From assembly GCA_037043015.1 (NCBI GenBank), contig CM073322.1, positions 33,997,364 through 34,061,363 of the forward strand: DNA of 64,000 nucleotides, written 5' to 3'. The notes beneath the pieces are model-generated. The model saw only the letters and a program-made list of their open reading frames with translations. It did not search any database and was not told the DNA's origin. The stretch is from Bryum argenteum (Eukaryota; Streptophyta; Bryopsida; Bryales; Bryaceae). Position numbers and translations under genes: made by a program. Shown here in pieces: positions 34,577-47,742 of this stretch. How positions within the stretch are numbered: position 1 is the first letter of the stretch; each line of letters opens with the position of its first letter.

Positions 34577-35416
34577 AGCAATTTTGGCCTAAGAGAGTCT
34601 TACTGTTTTTTTACAGAGAGTTGTAATAAGATAAATTTGCCCAAGAACCCAACTATGGACCTCTATGCTGTACAGTACAAGTACATTGTAATAAGTATGA
34701 AGTACAGAGATCTAAGCTAGATTTACATATGGCAAGTGCTCGAGTGTCCATGAGGTGCTGTAGATCAGTCGGTGCACGAATTTATGGAATGTTCATCCTG
34801 CATGTTATCCTTCATGTTGGTCTTCCGGTCTTCCCACGAATGTACTGTATGTACATTCCTGTACTGATTCAAATTCTGCACACGTAGTTAGCTTGAGACT
34901 TCTCATGCGCGCCTTCTCATGAACAATATGCACAGCATTGTAGCACATGGTGCATCCAACTGTACCAAGGGCAAGTGTTTGTATCTTGTTCCTCATGAAC
35001 TGCACGTGGTTGCACATGCTTGCACCTCCCCTCGCAAGCATCGCCATGCAGCTGAGGTGCTCCTACTACTAACCGACTTCCTCGATGGTGGCTGGCCGCT
35101 TTATTAGGACACAGCCTCTGAATCAACACAGCAAGCATTCAGTGTGGAACGCTATATTTGAATTTCCAGCTAGAATTAGGATTCCTAGTTTCATGCTGAA
35201 AATTGTGACTCCATGCTCTGTTTCGTCTCTCTGGAGAGCTCTGTGTGTGCAGCAACGAAGAGTCGGTTTCTGTGAACCACTGGCCACGAAGGTAATGCAT
35301 TTGGTGTCGTCTCGATTTCCCTGCTTCCATTGATTCAGTCATGTGGGTCGATGCGTTGCTAATGTAGATTCTGTGCTCTACAGTTTAGAGACGTCAGATT
35401 AAGCACTCGGAGCTCC
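34577..35416. other. upstream region of the hydrolase gene
   Basis: Non-coding. The last 400 bp are GC-richer than the repeat block and presumably hold the promoter and 5' UTR of the plus-strand hydrolase. No core element is assigned. Confidence 0.4.
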
Positions 35417-36467
35417 ATGGACACCAGTGCCGCTGCCGAGCAGGCGCGGAAGGCAGCAAGTATGGCTAAACTGCTGGTGACAGTACCGAGTCCTTCAGAG
35501 CAACGAGGCAGCATCGCCGAACCTAAGAGTGGAGTACTTCCCCTCAATATTTCAAGGTCAGTCCGTATTCAATCTGTGCCCTTCAGTTAGTGATCATGCT
35601 GAGAATTGTGCTTATGTGCAATTCACGTACATATTGTCTGATCGATCAAGCAGTTCCAGGAGAGATGGATTATTGTACATTCCGAAGAGCTACTCGACGG
35701 AGAAGGCAGCGCCGGTGGTGGTGATCCTTCATGGAGCAGGAGGCCATGCCGATGGCGCTCTGGAACTTATAAGCGATTTCGCGGACGATCATGGCCTTAT
35801 CTTGATTGCGCCGGAGTCACGCGGACGCACATGGGACATGATTCTTGGCGGATATGGTCCAGACGTGGAATTCATCAACCAGTAGGTGCTCTAACCCACT
35901 AGTTTTTATCTGCTGTAATTGTCCGTCAATTCTAGCTAGCCCGATGAAGGTTACCGAGCGTGTTTCAATTCGATGCAGGTGTCTGACAAAGGTGTTCAAT
36001 GAGTACACCGTGGATCCCAAGCACTTGTGCATAGCCGGATTCTCCGATGGTGCCTCATACTCTATCTCTGTGGGTGTGAGCAACGGCTTTCTTTTCTCGC
36101 ACATCATCGGATTCTCTCCAGGTATTTTCACACAAATCTGCACAGGTATAACGGGCGTACCAATAGGAGTCAGATCGAAGTTTGCCTCATCTACTGAACC
36201 CTGATTTAACTTTGGAAAATTTGTACTGTGTTGTGTTCAGGGTTCATACGGGTGCAGCGATATGAAGATGGGCCACTTGTCTATGTTTCTCACGGGAAAC
36301 GGGACTCGGTGCTGCATATCGACAATTGCAGCCGACGACTAGTGCCTAAACTTCTGGAGCATAAGTATAGAGTGACATACAAGGAGTTTGAAGGCGGTCA
36401 TACTGTGCCTCCATCCATTGCCGCAGAGGCTTTGATGTGGTTCATACAAACCACCGACAAGCAATAA
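35417..36467 (+). CDS. alpha/beta-hydrolase (PHB-depolymerase/carboxylesterase-like)
   Basis: Four exons, 35417-35556, 35654-35881, 35979-36121 and 36241-36467, give 245 residues. The second exon could instead start at 35660, six bases later, keeping the frame and removing two residues. The oxyanion-hole motif is HGAGGHAD. The nucleophile elbow is GFSDGAS (Ser), the acid lies in VSHGKRDSVLH (Asp) and the base in EGGHTVP (His), so the triad looks complete. The strand order fits small serine esterases of the PHB-depolymerase/LpqC-like type, which cleave carboxylic esters; the substrate cannot be told from sequence. There is no signal peptide or membrane segment, so it is probably cytosolic. It converges with TPLATE, whose stop lies about 1 kb away. 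Confidence 0.85.
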
Positions 36468-37504
36468 GACGTTCACAAGTGATTCGCTCTGTGAGACATA
36501 AAGAGATCGATGAGTGCCACTTACCATACATCGAACAATCTTGTGAATAAAGATACGATAATCAGGACTGCCCCGAGGTTTAGGGTTGAGGGTTTAGAAG
36601 GGGCAACCAGGTCTTCCAGTGTGGGGGTGAGACTAATAGGCTTAATCTGATTCATGGAATTGAATCTACTTCGGTCCAGGCAGTAGATAGTTTGGACCTA
36701 AAATTGAGCGTACACTGAGTACTATACAACCACAGAAAATTCCACTGATGCTCATTGCAGCTATTCAGGTGATTGTAGCTACGAGTTGTGCATGCAACAA
36801 GCTCACTTAAAAAGGTGGGTTCTGGATTACCAGAGCGTGAAGAAGATACTCCATATATATACTCTATGAAGGCTCTTCCACTATCCTTACCATAATGGAT
36901 AGGCAGCTTTGTTTTTATAAACACAAAAATTATACTGTACAATCATAGGAGAAGGAGAAATACAACACAAACTAAAGGTGAAGTAGATACTTTGCAATAA
37001 CACTCATTGGCTGCTGAAAACAAGTACAGTACACCCACTATTTGGAGACTGAGACCAGTCCTCGACTTTATTTTCGCTAGATTTTGTAGCAGCACGGGAA
37101 CGTGACAAATTGACAACACTACTCAGTGGCTTCCAAGATAGGAGACTCCGACCTACCCATTATTAAGAGGATGTGCTTCCTCCGTCAAAATCCGCAGTCA
37201 CATTTTGACATCATTATTCCTTCAATGAATCCTGCCTCAAGACGGTGAAAAGGATTTCACCTCCCTATCCCAATCATCACCGGCCTTCCTACACATGCAC
37301 TGTCAGCTCGTCCTTGTACTTACAAACTATGGTTGTCCCTGATAACATCTACTCGACCGGCGTGTTGATTCCCCCTGATCTGCCTGTTGCACAACTATGA
37401 ACATCCTGCGATCATCTCACTTCTTACAAATGAACTGAATTTACAAACGAAGCTACTACTGATCATCCAAAACTACTATTGCGAACTAGAGAATGACGGC
37501 TAGT
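36468..37504. other. convergent intergenic region
   Basis: Holds the 3' ends of the hydrolase (plus) and TPLATE (minus). A canonical AATAAA at 36546-36551 lies 79 bp after the hydrolase stop. No other gene seen. Confidence 0.5.
36546..36551 (+). terminator. AATAAA poly(A) signal of the hydrolase
   Basis: A perfect hexamer at the usual distance downstream of the stop codon. Confidence 0.55.
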
Positions 37505-40500
37505 TTACACAGCTTGCTGACGGAAGACCTGCCATTCATGGAGTACAGCAGCTTGTAATGCACGGTGCTCCATTTCCTCCGGAGACGGCAGAGTGAGAGT
37601 GGATGGTCTCTTCTTTGGTTTCGTTTCCAGGCCTGGTAGCAAGCTGTCATCTTCCTCTTCTGGTTCCGGCTCAGGTTCTGGCTCCTTGGGCTTGGCTCTA
37701 ATGTTGGCTAGGAGCTCTATCAATCGCTTCAGTTTCTCTTCGGCTGCAGCCTGTTTGAAAAAGAGACATAGTAAAACAGGATCAATCCAAGGCAAAAGAT
37801 GAACGAATCTGAGAAGCTACAATATGGACGCATTGCACTGAGCAAGACGACATTCGAAAAAAGATGCACCTGCAGCGAATTCCTGCAGGGATTCAGACTA
37901 CTAACCTGCACTTCAGCATCAGAGACTACTCTGACTGCACAATCTGTCAAGTCATCGAGCCAGTTCTGCACATCCGCAGTTATTTCATCCACCAAGGTAC
38001 CCGAGGACGACCGAATCACGAATTTACACACCATTGTCCTCGTCTCTTCCCCCAAGTCCACATTTCCACTAACTTCACTCACACCGAATATCATCATACC
38101 TATCAAGTCACCATACCAAGTCTTGGCTGCGTAACAAATCTGCACAGGTAATTGCACAATTACAAAAAGAGCGAGTCGGTCTTTACAAATCTCTCGAGCA
38201 GACACAAGAAGCCAACATGCAACCAGATCTCTCCTGGTAATCTGTTCCGTCCTGAGAGGGGTTATCCTTTGGAAGGCTTACCTGGAATCCTGCCACAGTG
38301 CGCAGAACATGGGAGCAGACCTTATGGAACGGTTTAGATGATAGAGATTTCAGTCCAGTAAGAATTGGTAAAACTGCAGGTTCCAAGTAACCCCCCGACA
38401 TCGTTGTTGCAGATTTGGGTCCTTCCCCCTCATAGACATAGCCCCCAGTGAATTCAGCTATGGCAGGAAGGCTTGGCCAGAGCCTGAAGAACTCCACAGG
38501 TGAAAGACTATATGGAAGTAAGATTTCAATGAGAGGTAGCCGGTATGATCCACATCGTAGCACCACAGGTTCCCCATATTCAGTCGGAGCCATTTTACGC
38601 AGTCTACCATGACTTCCCTCCTCTACTGGAGCATCTGCCTGCTCTCCATTGGCCAGTCCTACCCCACCAAAGAATGGGTAGTAGAGTAGCTGAACGCACA
38701 GCGAACATCGCTCAAAGCGAGAGATCCCGACTGTTACACTGCATGCAACTGGTTCCTGCAGAGACAGCAATGTTTGAAATTACATACTGTTCCTATATTT
38801 GAACCCACGTCAGAGTGCACCTCTAATAGTGGTAGATTCCGACTTCAACGGCATGGGCACGGTCAAGACTGATAATAATGATATTGCAATTGCAGTGCAG
38901 TGCAATGAAAACGAATTTCCGACTGGTGTGTGGTATACAATGAACCCGAGCTTCATTCAGCTTCGCTCACTCATTCCACCAAATAGCATCTTCACGTTTC
39001 CTAGCGACTCAAGTTTTGAAGCACACATTGATGGCGAAGTATGAACAGGGCCTACCTGGGATTTGAGGTGATGAAGTTGCCGCACGCCCTGCGGAGACCC
39101 ATCCATGAATCTGAGGGCGCCCATTAGACCAACTCGCACATCCACTCGTTTGAGTTCTTGCTCGGTCAAATTGACAATCTGAAAAGGCCACAACGAGCTT
39201 TTACACTTGGTCTTCGCATCCACTCATTCCTAACTGCCACCAATCGAAGAACTGGAGGGTATCTTGTTGGAATCGATATTACCTTTAGATGCAAGGTGAG
39301 TCGTTTTTCATGTGCATCAATCAGATGGTAAGCCTCCACGAAGCAGGGATCACTGCTGCCTGATAAAGTTACAGGCGTAGGTGGAGCCTTCAAGTAAGAA
39401 AAACCAGAGGTTGCTAAGCTGAGCTCACTCTGCGCAGGTCTCCAGAGCTCCTGCACAGCAGTGTGGACAAGGTCTTCTAGCTTACGATCCTGAGCTGCTG
39501 AATAGTCGAAGTATTGTGCTGACAGCTTGTGGTGTGTAAAAGGGTAATCACCGGTGGCACCTGAATTTCCTACCCATCTTCAGAAAAACGATGCACTCTC
39601 AGTTACTGCAACATTGAACATGAAAGACTGGGATGCAGGTCAAAGCACCTCTAACATACAACCCAGCAACAGCCCCACCGAATCCAAGAAACAATTCAGG
39701 AATAGACCGATATGGAAGGTCTTAAACAGATGCTTCTGCCGCACTACAGTAACATACATCACCCGCCGTGGCTTAATTTCATGACATTTGAGTTAAAAGG
39801 CTCTGAAGATACTTACTTGGAATCCTGATGCTTAGCAATATACTTAAACTTCTGCAAGATAAGACGACATTGGTGCTTGAGCACAGAGTCGGCAAGCGTG
39901 CTATTCCTAAATTCATCGATCTCTCTTGTCAAGAGCTGGCCTCCTCGCAAATTCCTCGAACCCAGGTGCTCAGCACAAAGTAATAAAGCCTGTGCGTCTT
40001 GTAACCTGCAGAAGCAGATTTGCTTATATACCAGACTACTAGATATGTCTGACATTATTTTTCGACTGTTTGTAGAAAGTCACTCAGTCAGAGACATAAG
40101 AAAGTACCCATTTGCGACAGGAGAAAAGGCAACCGGTACCTGTTGGAAGAAGTCGCTGTTGAATCATTATTGAAGAGGACTTTGTGTATTTGATCGATGA
40201 TAATATTCAAAGGATCATCAGGATCATCAGCTAGCAATGGATCGAGGCCTTCAAGGTCAAAGTGCTCTGCCAAGGCCCAAATCACACGAGCTCGTAATCT
40301 TTGAGTTGTGACCTGCACAGCGAAAAGAAAGCCTTGAAACTCTTCCGAAACTCTTCTACGAAAACATTTCCGAGGTCGACTTAATGATTTCAATGTCTTC
40401 AACGGCACGAACAAATAGTTACATTAAAGCCTCAACCGGTGGGACTAAAATGCCGCCACGAAGTGTACTATGCAACTCGCAATGTACATAATGTAAGCCT

Positions 40501-43166
40501 CAAAGATCTTTTGAATATGAAAACTGCCAAGATCATTCCCACAGCATGATGCACTGACCTCGCTAAGATCTTTGACAAGTGCTCGCTGCAGAATCTGTAG
40601 TCGCTTCTCAGCTAAAATTTGCTCAGGAGATGCACCATCCTTGGCTTTTTTCACACCACCAACCGTATCGTAGATATGGCACAACCGCACAAGCAACTTC
40701 AAGTAGCAGTCCATGGCATACGTGCGACCTGCCAGATAACAACTGCTTCAATACAAAACCTCCAAAAGTGCTAAAACGCCCTACGATGTGGAATGGCAGT
40801 ATATCTGAACCAATCACTTCTCGATGTCTGTCCCTAGTTATCATGATCACCGACTCGCTTAATTTCGAGTAACCTACAAAATGTTAAAGCTGCCGGGAGG
40901 ACTCCACGCATAATGCTGCATAAGGAAGTAAACGTCGTCACATGATTGAGGGACATTCATTTACTTGGAGATAAGTGCCTACCTTCGCAATCCCACTTGA
41001 CGCAAGGTCGGCAAACCTCAACCACTTCCAGAGCTGATTGAGTCCAGCTCATAGCTCCAGACCCTGTGCCGTATGTCAAGGCTCCTATCACACGGCTCTC
41101 GGCACCCGACGCCTTCACGCGCGGTAGAGGAACGGAGAGTTGAAAACAGCTTTCAACCAGGCAGGCAACAAGTTCTTCTCGAAAAAGACCCTCACTTTGA
41201 ACACTCGACATGTCCTCCCTGATTTTGGACTCCTCAAACAGTGAGGCTATGTTCGTGTTCTGCAATGGTTTCTGGCCCCTTCTGATGCTTTCTTTCGCAA
41301 AAAGATCCACACACAGAGCAGTCCGGCAAATGCAAGCTAGAGCGTGCATGCGATCCGCTTCCACTCTCAGATTTCTCACCATCAAAAGCAGTCGTTTGAA
41401 AAGAGACACCTGCCATCGCAGAGAATTAACTGATTCGCCCTTTTGCATGATACGAAAGACACGAAAATTGTAAATAGGAGCAGTACAGTTCTATATCGCC
41501 GATATCCCGCTTCTCAGAGCATTAGACGACGAACCTGCAAGTGAAGATCCAAAAGCTGAAGATTCTTCACGACTGCGCGGACGATACTCTCTCGCCCTGC
41601 ACTAAACTCTTGTCGGTCCCACAAAGTGAGAAGTGCAGTAATTGGTGCGGATGCCCACTCGGGTTTCCCTCCTGGCACATCTGCCAAGGAAAGGAGGTTC
41701 ACACTCACCTCGTACACCAAGGCTGGGTCAAGGACGAATAGGTAAGGCAACAGGTGGGACACCACGTCCGATATTCCAAGAATGTTCTCCGCATTACTCC
41801 TCCTGTGTAACGCTGGCAGCGATTTCCCACGGTTCCCTGTAAGCATCTGAACCAGAAGACCATCCTCGTTAGCGAAACCATTTCAACACCAGCTGAGGTT
41901 AAGACACATTCCGATGCAAGTGCACCCATTTCACTATACCTTGACAACAGACAGTAAACATAGAAGACTTGGATAATATAAAATGCTCCAAAATGCTGGG
42001 CATCGGCATGCTCCTCCAAAATAACTCACTAAAGAATCAAGAGCTCAAGATAGAACAAGACTTCTATTCCCAGAGGCTATTCAGGACTCCCTCAAAAACC
42101 ACCTCATTATCCGCCTTTGACATTGAGGTGTCGAAAGATTCAAATATGAAACTGAAGTTGCGCACTCTGACACCCCCTAATCGAATGCAGCTGGAATGTA
42201 TGGGCTTTGCAATTGCGATAGCTTCATTGCACACTAGAAGTTCCATAGAACATTTCAGTTCCAGTGGTTAGTTACAGTCCTACTTGTGATATCACCATTG
42301 CACAAGGACCGAATGCAGGAAAACCACAGACTGAAACGAGAATGTCAACTTGCCTCCATGTCCTCGACCATGCCAGTGGCGACGGCTTTCGCTGAAAACA
42401 CAAGCGGATACACAGACGCTCGAAAATTCTCGAGAGTCAGAACCTTGGCACGCGCTCTCAGCAGATCAGCTTTCTCCCACACGAACCGGCACATGGCGGC
42501 TACCCAGCCCGAGCGAATGGCGACGGCATCCTCAGTGGGCACCAGCTTGTCGCCCGCGAGGCGACTCATCCGCTTCGTACTGAACTCCAGGAACAGACGC
42601 CCGACGCCTTCGTACGCAATCCTGGCCACTGCATCGTAAGGATGCAGCATGCTCTCCCCGATCTGGCGCCACCATGTGGACACACGTTCCAGCAATGGGG
42701 CGCTGGAGACGCAAAGGTTGACCACATCGTCCCGGGCGAGCAGGCACCCAAGCGTCTCGATGATGGCGTAGCGGAGGTTAGGATTGTCGCTGGCGATGCA
42801 ATCCGAGACCTGCTTGCTGCAATCGATGATGAAGGTTCCAAGGCGCCACGAAGGGATGGCGGACATGAAAGAAACGGCCGCGGCCGTGACATCTGTGTCC
42901 GGGAATTCGAAGTCATTTTTGATGCCGCGGCACACGACCTCCCACTGGTCCGCGGTCAGGCGCGTGCAGCGGATCACGTCGAAAGCCAGCTTCTTGCACA
43001 CGGCGCTGGCGGGGCTGGCGATGATCTCGTCGCAGGCGGCGCTGGCGATGGAGGAGATGTCCTTCCCCGACGCAGCGTGCTGGAGCGCCAGCAGGAGCGC
43101 GTTTGCTTGCCGCACCCCGTCATTGGACGCGAGCTCCACCCGAATTCCCGCAAATACGTGATCCAT
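37505..43166 (-). CDS. TPLATE: TPLATE, endocytic TPLATE/TSET complex subunit
   Basis: Eleven exons: 43166-42354, 41846-41535, 41409-40983, 40728-40559, 40312-40140, 40005-39817, 39577-39283, 39178-39056, 38755-38282, 38139-37906, 37750-37505. They give 1151 residues, against about 1176 in Arabidopsis TPLATE. Family blocks run in order: SPASAVCKKLAFDVIR, ETLGCLLARDDVVNLC, FSTKRMSRLAGDKLVPTEDA, GGKPEWASAPI, LTLWDRQEFSAGRESIVRAV, RMHALACICRTALCVDLFAK, LEGLDPLLADDPDDPLNIII, SPVEFFRLWPSLPAIAEFTG, GLKSLSSKPFHKVCSHVLRT. The protein is an adaptin-like solenoid plus appendage. It forms the plant plasma-membrane endocytic adaptor complex with TML, TASH3, LOLITA and others, working with clathrin. The acidic, Lys-rich tail (EPEPEPEPEEEDD) before the last helix is typical in kind but short. 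Intron 1 uses a GC donor. A telo-box lies about 100 bp upstream. Confidence 0.96.
42348..42353 (-). other. GC-AG donor of TPLATE intron 1
   Basis: GAG|GCAAGT. Only this boundary joins exon 1 (...VEDME) in phase with exon 2 (MLTGNRGK...). The nearby GT (42349-42348) would put exon 2 out of frame. The rest of the donor is a perfect consensus, as usual for GC-AG introns. Confidence 0.8.
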
Positions 43167-44531
43167 CGTCCCGCACACTCATCGCCCGCTCCAGCAACGC
43201 TCACTGTTCACCACCCCGACCGCCTCTACGTTCCTTCCGAGCTCATCTGGCTATGGCGTAACCTAACCCTAATTGCACATTTGCTTTGCAACGCGGGGGT
43301 CCACGGGCGAGCAAGCACGGCAGAGGACGCGAAGGACTTCGCTGGTCTTGCTGACCGAAGGGCCCACCGTTGCCTTGGGCTGACCCACCTTCCATTGACG
43401 CAGCTTCACCCCATTTCCTTCGCTCCATTTTCTCAATTATGGTAAATAATTGTAACTTGCATCATTTCCAACTTTCGAACGACGTACCAAATTTGAATCG
43501 ATGTCAGCTTGAGTGTAACTTATTCGCAAGTGCGATAAAAGCAAAGGAGGATGCGAATTTACTGTTAAAGAACAAAGGACGATGCGAATTTCTGACGACC
43601 CCACTAGCGATTTTTCTAGTTCGCAGCGTACATCCATGGACAACCATTTCTCTATTAATTGGTTCTTAACCTTGTTTTAGAAGTTGGCACTCTTCTCGCA
43701 TCCAAGCATGCTTTCTGATTTAATATTACAGTATGCTAATAATGCTGAGTAGACAATCATTATACGGATACATTGGTACACTTTATCTCGAGATTGAAGT
43801 GTTAATGAAGAAAACAATACTGTGTTAATGTCGTGAACAACTGCCCCTGATCTCATGCTCAAATACTCAAACTTTACGCAGCCTTCTTCGGATTACGCGT
43901 CCTATACCAGCGGAATATATGGGTTTCGCGTTTGAAGATGTGCATATTCGGGCATGATTTTCCCCCATGAGACATCTGAAATTGAACTGCCTGGAATTAC
44001 ATATCACTCTGCTGGACTGTCTTTTGAACCAATCCTGATTTAACTTCAGTAGTATTTGGTCCGTCAGACCCCACCTAGAATACTTCATATTCACGCTAAG
44101 GAAATAGTACAGGTTCCCTTCCCACGGATGTTCCATTTTGATGTGCAAAAGAACTGATTTGAGGATGTTGCCTCCCTCGCTGCATTCTCCCCAGAGTTGC
44201 CTTGTGTACACCCTCTCGAAGTGACCATCTGAGAATTCAGATGACGGCTACATGTAGAGGGGAAGCTGAAGTTTGGCAATCCTGCTGTAAGATGTCATGC
44301 AAAACTGCACATCCTAGAGAATACTCACCACACTTATTTTACTCTACTTGATTCCGGAGCAGCAACCACATTCTCACATGAATTTACAGCAATTTCCTAC
44401 TACGAGAAGCGCATGACAAATAATGTTCTGACAGAATTCATCAAGGGAATCAGAGCTCCTGATGCTTCGTCCTGCTCCGCTCTCTTAAATTAAGAGAGGA
44501 GTTTCACAAGCCCAAGGTCAAGCTTCGTCCC
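43167..44531. promoter_or_regulatory. TPLATE upstream region and PBC1 3' flank
   Basis: Spacer of 1365 bp between two minus-strand genes. It contains the telo-box at 43265-43272, about 100 bp above the TPLATE start. No further gene is recognised. Confidence 0.45.
43265..43272 (+). promoter_or_regulatory. telo-box near TPLATE start
   Basis: AACCCTAA 99 bp upstream of the start codon. Telo-boxes are common near the transcription start of plant housekeeping and translation genes. Confidence 0.45.
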
Positions 44532-45797
44532 TCAGTCCATGCGGCCCTTCAGGGTCTTGGTAATCACTTGGTCCGGTGTCCTGCACGGGCATCATTCCCG
44601 AACATGAGATTTCATTTACATGAACAATTGCAATAGTGGCAAGGATATGTTACTTACACGACGTGTACAATTCCACCCCATCCACTGATGCAGTCTCGAT
44701 CCACTGACGACAGTAGTGCTTGCGATATCACCTCGAACAACTCTTCCGGGCCCTTCAACAACAATTCAGGAAATTCGTCAGTTTCCTCTCAAGGGACACA
44801 TGACTGTTCACATTCAGCCTATCTTATTGAGGTGAGCACACTCTGCCATACCAGATCAGGTTTGTACATAGACTCGCAAGCACCATACAACGACTCCGAA
44901 GCAGTTCCAGACACCACAAAGTCCTTCGCGAGCTGCCTGCACAGCAACAACTCAGTGAAAATGTGAGTGAGTTTGCCCCTAAGTAATTTCTACCACTACG
45001 AAGTGCATAGTACGTGTGCCAATAAGACGTCTGAACGCGATCATACTCTCTCAATCAGAGTATGAGGTTGCAATTACAGCAAGTCGGTTACAACATGCTC
45101 TTCTCTCACTAAGAATATATACCGTAAGCGACATAAACAAAATGGAGGTTCTGGGGAAGATGCATTACTTGGCACCGATCAAATCAGTGGTGCAAATGAA
45201 GGGTGTTCCGTCATCGTTAAGTCCAGCAATGATAGGCTCGCAGAAGTAAGGTCCAAATCTGCACCCCATCGTAGCGCCAGTCAGTAATAAGCATGACATG
45301 TAGAACAAATATGGCACACACGCGGATGGGAACCCTAAATACCTCTTCTCGTAAAGGATCGCCGAAACCAGACTCGCGAAGGTTTCTGGGCGCATGTTGC
45401 GCTCTTCTCGCAACTGGTACAACTTATGCCGAAAATGTAATCGTTGTTGCCTGCAAAAACGCCATCAGTCAGAACGATTGGGTTATAGGCATGTTCCAAG
45501 AGAGCAGCAAAGCTTCACTTACATTGTCTGCACGTCTGTGGCAAGACCCGAGAGGCCAATGTACAAAAGATCATGAATCTTAAAGATGCGCTGAAAGTCG
45601 GTCGCAATCGTCTGGAAATTGACACCGAGACGACGATCGCTAGCTATGGCGAAGCAATTCTTGCCCACCATGGCAATCAGTGCACTTCCATTATAGCTTG
45701 TGATCTGCAGCACCCTCAAGTTCAATAAAACAACGCCAAAAGCTAATAACAAAAACATGACATCAGTAATGAAATCGCTCGCAGTACGTACCGACAT
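44532..45797 (-). CDS. PBC1: 20S proteasome subunit beta type-3
   Basis: Seven exons: 45797-45792, 45704-45523, 45450-45343, 45258-45169, 44936-44852, 44752-44658, 44580-44532. They give 204 residues, the family length. Diagnostic stretches are [93 protein letters not shown] and the C-terminal KGRMD. Beta-3 is a non-catalytic subunit of the inner rings (no N-terminal active Thr, as expected) and sits in nucleus and cytosol. The first coding exon is only six bases (Met-Ser). Every junction keeps phase with GT-AG signals. No defect seen. Confidence 0.96.
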
Positions 45798-46305
45798 GAG
45801 CGCAGTCTCGTCGATCGCCGATCAGCTCCTAAACCCTAATTTACAATCCAACACATACAAAATCAACATCGATGCACGGATATGAAGATATGAGGCTCCA
45901 CCAGGATTCTACTGCCAAATGCGAAACCCTGTCAGCGATCGGTGCAATTACTTGTGAGAAGAGTGGCGTTGTGCATACAAATTAAGCGGTGAGCTGGGTT
46001 CTGTCTTGTGTAGAATCCCGGCTATGAAACTTGCAATTGGAGGAAGAGCAACATGGACTGTTCCGCGTGATTGAGAAGGCTCAATCGAGGGTTGCAAATT
46101 TCAAACTACGATTCTAGCAGACCATTTGAGAAACTGTTGTAAATACTCAAACCTCTGTTGCGGGCATCGATGTTGTCAGTGATAATAGAGAGGTAAGAGA
46201 ATGCGGAAGTACCGTATGATATTACTTGAGGATGCCCCTCAAACCCTAACTAATGAAACCGCAACTCTTTTTCCATCTTGATATTTTGTATTGTATTCTT
46301 GATAA
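45798..46305. promoter_or_regulatory. PBC1 upstream region with two telo-boxes
   Basis: AAACCCTAA occurs at 45831-45839, 34 bp from the start codon and probably in the 5' UTR. It occurs again at 46241-46249. No other gene is recognised here. Confidence 0.5.
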
Positions 46306-46371
46306 ATCAATGCCTAGGCTAGGTCTAGACAAGTTAATATCAATGCCTAGGCTAGGTCTAGACAAGTTAAT
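46306..46371 (+). repeat. perfect 33-bp tandem duplication
   Basis: ATCAATGCCTAGGCTAGGTC plus 13 bp, twice without a mismatch, so recent. Confidence 0.95.
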
Positions 46372-47588
46372 TTGTATCATGACATCATGTTGTGCGTTTC
46401 CTTATAAGTAGCTGTGAGTCTTCTGCAGGCGATATTGGTATTTTTTCTTAAAATGGTTGAATTCCAGAGTCGTTTTGTCGCATCATTCATATGGAGAAAA
46501 CATGGTGTATATCTATGTCTTGAAGTCACTCAAAACACAACAATGATCTTGTCTTTTCACAAGAGTGGTCATGTTGCATTCTTCCTATATTACACATACA
46601 TTTTCAAGAGACTATTTAACACGATAATCAAATTTTGGTGTTGAATACTTACAAAAAGGCATACCCACCTCTTTTAGGTTGTCAACTTTGAGCTCCCATT
46701 TCTCATGTTTTGATAGGGGTATTGAAGTGCTTAAAGCAATATTAACCTACTCACATCCCATAGAATAGCCATGTGTTCAAGTTGGACACAACTTGCAAAA
46801 GCCGGATTCACTTATACCGAACTTTTATGTCAAAATACGACTAAACACAACTACTTGACTCAAATATTGGGTGTTTATTACACTTTCAATAAATTACTAA
46901 AATTTTCTTTATAAATTTTTCATCACATTTTCATTAATTAAATCATTTTAGGCTTTTAGGCCGGTGTGGCAAAGGTGGACATGGTGGGGAGCAAGGGCCG
47001 ATGAGGGCAAGGCATGCGCAGGGGGAGAAGGGCAAAGGGAAGGGCAAAGGGAAGGGCAAAGGGAAGGGCAAACAATTAAAAGGAGGGTTTGAAATATTGA
47101 GGTCCAAACCCCCATTATTCCTTTTCTAAGTAAAGTCATAATATTGAAGGGTTGCAAACCGGCGGTCACCCACAATTCTTGTGATTTTGCTAATATCTTG
47201 ATTTTGGGTGAAATATTATGATATTCAGTGGCTCCCAATAATAATAAATAACTTCAATGAAATCAAACACCTCATGACCCTATTCGACATCCCAAGGGTG
47301 AATGTCTACATGATATCATGTTCGATATTGTGTCAAGCTTGTTCCACACCGATGAGTTGTTGGTGTCAACAGACAACTCAACGTCATTGATTTGAGAGAC
47401 ATTTGGAAAAATGTGTCAAAGAAGACAAACTTGCTCCTTTTGCACAAAATAGACTATATCTACAACACAACAATGCCCAAGAAACATTATGCATGAACGC
47501 TATTATCTCACAAATACTGAAAACTCAATGGCTGAAATTTGACATTGTACTCCAAGTAGTAGGTAGGTTGATGATCCTACAATAGTTA

Positions 47589-47664
<76 letters not shown>

Positions 47665-47742
47665 ATAATAAAATAAAATAAAAAAAAACCTCAAATGTAC
47701 ATAGTGGTAGAAAAACTCAATTTTGAGTTCCAAAACCACAAT
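46372..47742. other. spacer with simple repeats
   Basis: No gene recognised. Contains a 12-bp AAGGGCAAAGGG tandem (about four units, 47027-47072) and a TA microsatellite at 47589-47660. Confidence 0.5.
47589..47660. repeat. (TA)n microsatellite
   Basis: About 36 TA units followed by AAT/AAAT repeats. Confidence 0.97.

Noticed and set aside
42642-43445. 267-codon plus-strand open frame
   Set aside because: A shadow of TPLATE exon 1 caused by its high GC content; no motif.
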